NCBI GenBank assembly: GCA_913046825.1
Contig: CAJWTF010000035.1
Location: 1 to 30,220, forward strand
DNA from: an uncultured Rickettsiales bacterium
Lineage (GTDB): Bacteria > Pseudomonadota > Alphaproteobacteria > UBA8366
Direction: 5' to 3'
Length of the DNA stretch: 30,220 nucleotides
Positions 24,846-30,220 of the stretch are shown in pieces. The position numbers and the translations under genes are program-made. Positions within the stretch are counted from its first letter, which is position 1; each line of letters begins with the position of its first letter. Below the pieces are notes generated by a model. The model saw only the letters and a program-made list of their open reading frames with translations. It did not search any database and had not been told where the DNA came from.

Positions 24846-26147
24846 TTAGTGATACACTAAATTTGGCAGCCATGTTGCGATAGACGGATTCCAAATTAGA
24901 AGAAATATCATCGCTAGCATCGCAAAAACGAAAGGAATGGCACCTTTTGCAACATCATTGAACTTACCACCCCTGGTACGTATTCCTTGAACCACATAAA
25001 GATTGACGCCTATTGGTGGCGTTATTAGAGCCGCTTCCATAAGTAAGGTGATTAAAATACCGAACCATACATCCGAAAACTCAGGAACACCCAATGCCAT
25101 TACAATTGGAAAAACTACAGGTACAGTAGTTAACATCATTGATAGGGTTTCCATAAACATTCCTATCAAGAGATAAAACAAGACTAAAAGTAAAATTGTT
25201 TCAATCGGACTGATACCGAGATCTCGAATAAAATTTAGCATCGATTGTGTGATGCCCATAAATCCCAGAACGACATTTAAAAATATCGCTGCAAATACAA
25301 TGATCATTATCATTGCAGTAGTTCGCATTGTACCTTCAAATGCATCCCGCAACATCGACCAAGATAAGGTTTTGAAAACTGCGGCTATTATTAAAGCCAT
25401 AACAACACCAATTGATGCTGCTTCCGTTGGAGTTGCTATGCCCGCATAAATTGATCCAACCACAGCGCAAAACAATAATATTGGCGGCAATAGATGTGGT
25501 AGAGTACTCCATCTCTCAGACCACGAGGTTTTTACTTTTTCACCACCCCATTCTTTTTTAAAAATACACGCGCCAACAATGACCGTCATAAAGAGCGTAG
25601 ACAGAATTATTCCAGGTATAATCCCTGCTAAATATAATTCTGGGACCGACGTGTCTGTCAGAAGTCCATATAAAATTAAATTGATTGAAGGCGGTATTAA
25701 AATTCCAATTGTCCCGCCAGCTGCTATAGAGCCGAGAAATAAACTTTCATTATAATTTCTTTTCTGAATTTCCGGATAGGCAACTGTTCCAACTGTCGCG
25801 GCGGTTGCGACGCTCGACCCTGAACTTGCGGCGAATATGGTGCAGGAGCCAATATTCGCATGCATCAAGCCACCTGGAAGCCATGACAACCATTGGACAA
25901 CAGCACCGTACATTCTTCGGGCTATTCCAGCACGAAGCATAATTTCTCCAAGAAGTATGAATAACGGCACCGCAACTAATATAAATTCCTTACTTTTCTC
26001 CCAGATTATCTCGCCAATTCCAAATTGAATCCGCCCACCCATATGGATCTCATCGAGGGTAAAGCTTAACACCCCTAGGACTGCAGCCACTGGCACTGCA
26101 GCTGCGACTAAAATCAGTAACCCAATTAATATCCAGCCGACTATCAT
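24846..26147 (-). CDS. dctM: TRAP transporter large permease (DctM)
   Basis: A 433-residue inner-membrane protein with about twelve hydrophobic segments, carrying the ion-coupled transport path of a TRAP system. Family features include AVPLFILLGEIMLRAGI, the GSCTIFAASSGSSVATAATV loop, GGTIGILIPPSINLILYG and, in the second half, LLIGMFMETLSMMLTTVPVV and ALITPPIGVNLYVVQGI. The start ATG 26147 lies 1 nt after the dctQ stop. Sampled GC is near 40%, much lower than that of the minus-strand genes at 5-10 kb. An ATCACTA/TAGTGAT palindrome overlaps its stop. Confidence 0.96.
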   Translation of the reverse strand: MIVGWILIGLLILVAAAVPVAAVLGVLSFTLDEIHMGGRIQFGIGEIIWEKSKEFILVAVPLFILLGEIMLRAGIARRMYGAVVQWLSWLPGGLMHANIGSCTIFAASSGSSVATAATVGTVAYPEIQKRNYNESLFLGSIAAGGTIGILIPPSINLILYGLLTDTSVPELYLAGIIPGIILSTLFMTVIVGACIFKKEWGGEKVKTSWSERWSTLPHLLPPILLFCAVVGSIYAGIATPTEAASIGVVMALIIAAVFKTLSWSMLRDAFEGTMRTTAMIMIIVFAAIFLNVVLGFMGITQSMLNFIRDLGISPIETILLLVLFYLLIGMFMETLSMMLTTVPVVFPIVMALGVPEFSDVWFGILITLLMEAALITPPIGVNLYVVQGIRTRGGKFNDVAKGAIPFVFAMLAMIFLLIWNPSIATWLPNLVYH

Positions 26148-26148
26148 T

Positions 26149-26787
26149 TTACGCCCTGTTCACATTTTGAAGGTTTTCTTCAGTAGACAAAACCACATCT
26201 ACACCTTGAGTTTCTTCTTCAATCGTATCGACTACTGAAGGAACTCCGGCGAGTTTTGCAACAAGCGCCCAATTACGTTGGCAAAGTGCGACTGTAGTGT
26301 ATATCAGTAAAAACAGGAGAGTTATGATGAACATAACCAATCCAAATACCCAAAAAAATAAAGGTATCCACTGTGGAGTACCCAATGTTGTTATCGCAAC
26401 GGCACATTTCCGTTCAGCATCTCGAAAACAAATTGTTGCATCCCAAAACACTATTAAAGCGTGATAGGTCATGATCGCCATAAAATACAATAGAAGTATT
26501 AAACCAATTAAGTCCAGCAATGCACATAATTTACGTGGCAGTAGATTATAAAACGCATCAATTCTGACATTAGAGCGATGCAATAAACAGTAGGAATATG
26601 CCCAAGTAGTCGATGCCGCAAAGACATAACCAGAATACTCATCAGAACCGCTCATTGTAATAGAAAAGAACTTGCGGCAGATCACATCAACGGAAACCAT
26701 CAAAGCAGCCCCTAGAAGACTAGCCCCACCAATCCACACAGCCATTTTTGATAATTTTTCAAATCCGTTATGGATAGTAGCTAGCAT
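26149..26787 (-). CDS. dctQ: TRAP transporter small permease (DctQ)
   Basis: A 212-residue inner-membrane protein with four hydrophobic segments, pairing with DctM. Segment 1 is VWIGGASLLGAALMVSVDVI, followed by the typical RKFF, and GSDEYSGYVFAASTTWAYSY is the conserved second segment. HRSNVRIDAFYNLLPRK is the loop after it. A stretch with two Cys (ATICFRDAERKCAVAI) precedes segment 4 and is slightly longer than usual. The C-terminal tail of about 45 polar residues is also long. It is 88 nt downstream of dctP with a stable hairpin in the gap. Confidence 0.93.
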   Translation of the reverse strand: MLATIHNGFEKLSKMAVWIGGASLLGAALMVSVDVICRKFFSITMSGSDEYSGYVFAASTTWAYSYCLLHRSNVRIDAFYNLLPRKLCALLDLIGLILLLYFMAIMTYHALIVFWDATICFRDAERKCAVAITTLGTPQWIPLFFWVFGLVMFIITLLFLLIYTTVALCQRNWALVAKLAGVPSVVDTIEEETQGVDVVLSTEENLQNVNRA

Positions 26788-26816
26788 TCCCAGGGACCCC
26801 TATTTATTTAGAATAT

Positions 26817-26846
26817 AGCGTCGCACTGACCGCGCGGTGCGACGCT
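26817..26846 (-). terminator. Hairpin between dctP and dctQ
   Basis: AGCGTCGCAC at 26817-26826 and its exact reverse complement at 26837-26846 form a 10-bp stem with a 10-nt loop. There is no T-run after it on the minus strand. It lies in the dctP-dctQ gap and probably stabilises dctP mRNA or ends part of the transcripts, giving more binding protein than permease. Confidence 0.55.
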
Positions 26847-26875
26847 AATTTAGCAAACAAACATTTCACAGATTT

Positions 26876-27967
26876 TTATTTTGGTAATTTAGCTGTCATA
26901 CCCGAAATTTTACCAATCGTTGCATTCCATTCATCAACACATTTTTGGGTACCACAACGTTTTGCCCAACGCTTAAGAACAAAATTCTCAACAACATCTT
27001 TCAACATTGCCTTGTCCTTGTCTGTGGGTTCGATTGGAATCATGCCACCTGTAGGCAGGTCTTTTCCACTAGAGTCTTTGCAAGGCCCACTCGCATTACA
27101 ATCCATTCCACGTTGATCATTTAAAGCTGTGGCAGCCCACATTGCTTCTTCAAGCTTAGCAGCTTCACTTTGAATAAGCGCTTTAGTTTCATCATTGAGA
27201 CTACCCCAAGCCTTATTACTCATCGCCATGATGGACGATGCATAACCCAGTCGAATTCTGATATTGTGGGTTACAACTTGATACCACTTCGCATTATAGG
27301 CTGGCAGTGTACCCGTGAGCCCACAATCCGCGACGCCCTTCTGAAGGGCAGGAACAACTTCCGCAAATGCGATAGTTACCGCACTGCCACCAACGCCGTT
27401 GACAAAATCACCAAGGGTCGTGCTGTAGGTCCGTATCTTTTTACCTTTGAGCTTATCAAGGCCATAGGTTTTGATACTCTTGTCACCAAGGTTGCACCAC
27501 AGTTGCTGGCTAGGCCATCCATAAACCATCAATAGTTTAGCATTAAATTTTTGGTCTACTTCGCGCGCTAAAATAGACCGATAGGCTTCATTGGCCTTTC
27601 GATAAGTGGGCAGGTCCTGAATGACCCCCGAAAGATCCGCTCCTTCTAGCTCAGGGCTCTCTTGCGCAACATACGTTGTGACGGCATGCACCGCGTCAAA
27701 AGTTCCGAGTTTAAGCATCTTCATAACTTCGTAACCCGATAAACCGAGTTCCGTATTCGATTTAGCATTCGCTGTCAGTTTACCACCGGACGCCTTTGGA
27801 AGGATGGTTTTCCAAAATGGACCTTCGCGTTCTTTCCAGTGGTCAAGAAAGCCCCAAGTACCAGCTACTGTAAAATTCTTCTTCTGTATTTCTGCCATCG
27901 CTGGCTGCACCGAAAGCACAAAAGTGCCCATCAATACACCAAACAAAAATTTTGATTTAAGATTCAT
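26876..27967 (-). CDS. dctP: TRAP transporter substrate-binding protein (DctP)
   Basis: A 363-residue periplasmic solute-binding protein. The signal peptide is MNLKSKFLFGVLMGTFVLSV, with likely cleavage at PAMA-EIQ. Family features follow: FTVAGTWGFLDHWKEREGPF, FDAVHAVTTYVAQESPE, LKGKKIRTYS with the Arg that usually clamps a carboxylate, and FAEVVPALQKGVADCGLTGT. Two Cys pairs (CNASGPC at about residue 300 and RCGTQKC near the end) could form disulfides; the first lies in an insertion not usual for the family. GGGAGAAGG lies right before ATG 27967. Likely ligand is an organic acid, but which one is unknown. It is the first gene of dctPQM and divergent from hyuA. Confidence 0.95.
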   Translation of the reverse strand: MNLKSKFLFGVLMGTFVLSVQPAMAEIQKKNFTVAGTWGFLDHWKEREGPFWKTILPKASGGKLTANAKSNTELGLSGYEVMKMLKLGTFDAVHAVTTYVAQESPELEGADLSGVIQDLPTYRKANEAYRSILAREVDQKFNAKLLMVYGWPSQQLWCNLGDKSIKTYGLDKLKGKKIRTYSTTLGDFVNGVGGSAVTIAFAEVVPALQKGVADCGLTGTLPAYNAKWYQVVTHNIRIRLGYASSIMAMSNKAWGSLNDETKALIQSEAAKLEEAMWAATALNDQRGMDCNASGPCKDSSGKDLPTGGMIPIEPTDKDKAMLKDVVENFVLKRWAKRCGTQKCVDEWNATIGKISGMTAKLPK

Positions 27968-27978
27968 TACCTTCTCCC

Positions 27979-27990
27979 TGTAACGTTACA
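27979..27990. promoter_or_regulatory. Perfect 12-bp palindrome TGTAACGTTACA next to the dctP ribosome binding site
   Basis: TGTAACGTTACA reads the same on both strands and has the central CG and half-site form of LacI-family operators. It abuts the GGGAG of dctP, so a bound repressor would block early transcription. The regulator is not in the window; the role is inference. Confidence 0.5.
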
Positions 27991-28153
27991 TTCTCACGGA
28001 CGCGGCGTGTTACACATGTCCGACCGATTTTGGCGTCCCAGACCGAAGCGATTGTCGTATTTTTCAGTAAGGACAGATCCTTTAAAACGAAATTTCCTCC
28101 ATCGGTTCCCCGCAACAAACACCCGGATGAGCATAAATTCATCCAATCAAGTA

Positions 28154-28183
28154 ATTAAATGCTTTTTAACCGTATACGGTCAA
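28154..28183 (-). promoter_or_regulatory. Putative dctPQM promoter
   Basis: On the minus strand TTGACC (28183-28178) and TTTAAT (28159-28154) are separated by 18 nt, close to a housekeeping -35/-10 pair. Transcription would start near 28147, giving a leader of about 180 nt before dctP. The palindrome at 28169-28180 covers the end of the -35 and the start of the spacer. Confidence 0.45.
28169..28180. promoter_or_regulatory. Perfect 12-bp palindrome ACCGTATACGGT, probable operator
   Basis: ACCGTATACGGT is an exact palindrome, and the flanks (TTA before, CAA after) extend it to 18 bp with one mismatched pair. The central GTATAC is like sites of GntR-family (FCD-type) repressors, which often control TRAP operons. 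It overlaps the putative dctP -35 region. Confidence 0.55.
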
Positions 28184-28276
28184 ATAATGATTTCTGGAGC
28201 GTTTGGTTACAGTCAGGTGTATTGACATCGTTACCGCCTCCGCCTTTTCTGAATTCGTATAAAGAGGAATTCCAAA

Positions 28277-30220
28277 ATGGTTTGGTTTGTCGGCGTCGAT
28301 GTTGGCGGCACGTTCACGGATTTTTATGCGTTCGATGAGGATCAACATTTAGTTCGTATTCACAAACGGCCATCAACACCAAAGAATCCAGCGCTTGCAA
28401 TACTCTCCGGTCTCGATGACCTTGCGCGGGACCAAGGCGTCGTTTCGGACACGGTTGCACGCTTTGCACATGGCACAACAGTCGCCACAAATGCCCTCAT
28501 CCAACGACGCGGTGCGCCGGTTGCTCTGATTACCACGGAAGGGTTTCGAGATTTACTCGAAATCGGGCGTCAAATCCGCCCTAAAATGTATGACCTCAAA
28601 GCAGACGAACCGCCACCACTCGTCCCACGGAAGCATCGAATTGAAATAAAAGAGCGCATCGATGCCAACGGTGGCATCGTTGAGACGCTTGAGGACAGTG
28701 CTATTCGAAAGGCCGTCGAAACCGTTAAAGCATCCGGTGCGGAAGCCTGCGCCGTTGGGCTTTTGTTTGCGTTCCTCAATCCCGAACACGAGCGCCGCAT
28801 TGGAGAAATCCTAAAGGCCGAACTGCCGAATGTATTCGTCTCCCTCTCAAGTTCGGTACAGCCCGAATTCCGCGAGTACGAGCGTCTCTCCACTACCGTC
28901 TTAAACGCCTACCTGCAGCCCATCGTCACCCGCTACATTGACACTTTAAAAGCAGGATTGGCGAGCCGGATACCGCGTGCCGTGATCGGGATCAATCAAT
29001 CATCCGGCGGTTTGATGTCAGTCGGACGCGCCGGGGAGTTCCCCATCCGCACCGCGCTTTCCGGGCCTGCCGCGGGAGTGGTAGGGGCCGTGCATATCGC
29101 CAAACTCGCAGGGCATGATGACGTCATCACGCTGGATATGGGCGGGACAAGCGCCGACGTCGCGCTCATCCAAGACGGTAAGGCGGGTATCGGATTTGAC
29201 CAGAAAGTCGCCGAATTTCCGGTCCGACTGCCCATGGTTGACGTCAATACGATTGGCGCTGGTGGTGGCTCCATTGCGTCGTTCGACCGGGATGGATTGC
29301 TAAAAGTCGGACCCGCAAGCGCCGGGGCCAGTCCTGGCCCCGCGTGCTACGGCCAAGGTGGCGCGGAACCCACGGTCTCCGATGCTAATCTCATCCTCGG
29401 GCGATTGTCACCGAGGGGCTTGCTCGACGGAGAGATGGCGCTCGATCCAGCATTATCTGCTAGCGCGTTTAAGCCCATTGCAGATCAGCTTGGCTTTACG
29501 TTGGAAAAAACCGCGCATGGCGTGCTTGGGATCGTCTCTGCCAATATGGTTAGAGCGATACGCGCTGTCTCCGTCGAACGTGGGCACGACCCGCGCGGAT
29601 TCGCCTTGATGGCTCTCGGCGGCGCAGGGCCTCTTCACGCCGTCGATGTGGCGCGGACACTCGGCATCAGCACTGTGATCGTGCCACCAGCCCCTGGTAT
29701 TCTCTGTGCGCAAGGACTCGTCGTCTCCGACCTCAAAGAAGATTTCGTCATCAGCGATCGTATCCGCGTCGGGAATGAGGGCATCGTCGCCATCGGCACA
29801 CATGTCCAAACTCTTATCGATCGCGCGCAGGATTGGTTCGCGAGCGAAGATATAGATGAGTCGGCGCGTTGGCTCGAATTGGTGTTCGACATGCGCTATG
29901 TCGGACAAAATTTCGAACTGCCCGTCCCCGTTGCCGATAGCGACACGATGCGCGATGCGCGTTTCCGTATCGCGCCCGATGTATTGTCCCAATCGTTTTT
30001 CGAGTCCCATGACCGTGCTTACGGCTATCACAATCCACAGGATCCGGTGGAAGCCGTTAATTTGCGGCTCACCGCATGGGGGCGTTTAAACCATCCTAAA
30101 ACCGGGTCCGACGAGATTGCTGACGGAAACCCGGCGCCCACCGGAACACGCCCCGTCTATTTCAATGCCGAGGCTTCGGACGCCGCAGCCGTTTACCACC
30201 GCGCAGACTTATTGCCCGGC
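28277..30220 (+). CDS. hyuA: Hydantoinase/oxoprolinase family protein, HyuA-type (partial, runs off the window)
   Basis: A plus-strand frame is open without stop from ATG 28277 to the window end (648 codons); the 3' end is beyond the window. GAGGA lies 8 nt before the ATG. The N-terminal ASKHA-type domain begins VGVDVGGTFTDFYAFD (phosphate loop Asp8 to Asp15), then RFAHGTTVATNALIQRRGAP, ALITTEGFRDLLEIGRQ, and YERLSTTVLNAYLQPIV. It continues with the second nucleotide-binding part, ALSGPAAGVVGAVH, VITLDMGGTSADVALI, VNTIGAGGGSIA, PGPACYGQGG and LMALGGAGPLHA. This is the A subunit of ATP-dependent N-methylhydantoinase, 5-oxoprolinase or acetone/acetophenone carboxylase relatives, usually about 690 residues and followed by hyuB. 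Substrate is not decided by these motifs. It is divergent from a TRAP transporter that may import the substrate. Confidence 0.95.
   Translation, partial: MVWFVGVDVGGTFTDFYAFDEDQHLVRIHKRPSTPKNPALAILSGLDDLARDQGVVSDTVARFAHGTTVATNALIQRRGAPVALITTEGFRDLLEIGRQIRPKMYDLKADEPPPLVPRKHRIEIKERIDANGGIVETLEDSAIRKAVETVKASGAEACAVGLLFAFLNPEHERRIGEILKAELPNVFVSLSSSVQPEFREYERLSTTVLNAYLQPIVTRYIDTLKAGLASRIPRAVIGINQSSGGLMSVGRAGEFPIRTALSGPAAGVVGAVHIAKLAGHDDVITLDMGGTSADVALIQDGKAGIGFDQKVAEFPVRLPMVDVNTIGAGGGSIASFDRDGLLKVGPASAGASPGPACYGQGGAEPTVSDANLILGRLSPRGLLDGEMALDPALSASAFKPIADQLGFTLEKTAHGVLGIVSANMVRAIRAVSVERGHDPRGFALMALGGAGPLHAVDVARTLGISTVIVPPAPGILCAQGLVVSDLKEDFVISDRIRVGNEGIVAIGTHVQTLIDRAQDWFASEDIDESARWLELVFDMRYVGQNFELPVPVADSDTMRDARFRIAPDVLSQSFFESHDRAYGYHNPQDPVEAVNLRLTAWGRLNHPKTGSDEIADGNPAPTGTRPVYFNAEASDAAAVYHRADLLPG

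Larger units (their letters stand above)
27968..28276. other. Divergent control region between dctPQM and hyuA
   Basis: This 309-bp AT-rich region separates two divergent operon heads and must hold both promoters. It contains two perfect 12-bp palindromes, listed separately, and a reasonable promoter for dctP. For hyuA a TTGACA at 28222-28227 is present, but the TATAAA at 28258-28263 is 30 nt away, too far for a normal pair, so no hyuA promoter is called. Short frames here are not genes. Confidence 0.6.

Noticed and set aside
24837..24853. ATCACTA-cat-TAGTGAT palindrome as a dctM terminator
   Set aside because: It overlaps the last codons and stop of dctM, has a weak AT-rich stem and no T-run.
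28222..28263. TTGACA with TATAAA as the hyuA promoter
   Set aside because: The spacer is 30 nt, far from the usual 16-18 nt.

Overview
The window looks like chromosomal DNA of a free-living alphaproteobacterium. Three things point that way: the conserved run hisG-hisD-UPF0262-phosphatase-maf-RNase E/G-yacG followed by tRNA-Phe, GC-rich third codon positions in most genes, and many transport and catabolic genes of the kind common in Rhodospirillales-like or marine alphaproteobacteria. Genus cannot be set from sequence alone. No insertion sequence, phage gene, CRISPR array or rRNA was seen.

Layout. (1) 1-2.0 kb, plus strand: a frame-broken gene tail, a small unknown ORF, and a dihydropyrimidinase with one in-frame TAG. 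(2) 2.1-4.8 kb, minus strand: a TauD-type dioxygenase, a tiny flagellar-rod-like protein and an EamA exporter. Dispersed inverted repeats lie between genes. (3) 4.8-10.5 kb, minus strand: a class III CoA-transferase, then a very tight five-gene operon. In transcription order it is VOC protein, luciferase-like flavin oxidoreductase, class V PLP enzyme, small AtzG/GatC-like subunit, amidase. This operon is the best candidate for an undescribed catabolic pathway. (4) 10.7-16.5 kb: a decayed stretch with a multiply broken homocysteine S-methyltransferase, a frameshifted AsnC-domain gene and a multiply broken CPA2 antiporter. Among them sit intact genes: an alpha/beta hydrolase, an MBL-fold hydrolase, a DUF6134-like exported protein and a PaaI-like thioesterase. 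(5) 16.8-23.7 kb, minus strand: a 2-hydroxyacid dehydrogenase, tRNA-Phe, an XRE regulator and the conserved housekeeping cluster ending in hisD and hisG. (6) 23.8-28.0 kb, minus strand: a second TauD-like dioxygenase and an AT-rich dctPQM TRAP transporter operon. (7) 28.28 kb to the window end, plus strand: the start of a hydantoinase/oxoprolinase (HyuA) gene, divergent from the TRAP operon. The shared intergenic region holds two perfect 12-bp palindromes.

How it fits together. Several genes suggest use of cyclic amides or ureides and other organic nitrogen: dihydropyrimidinase, amidase with small subunit, flavin oxygenase, HyuA and a TRAP uptake system. The dihydropyrimidinase lesion and the nearby pseudogenes suggest that part of this accessory capacity is being lost, or that the assembly has base errors. 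Joint function of these genes is inference from neighbourhood, not shown by the sequence.
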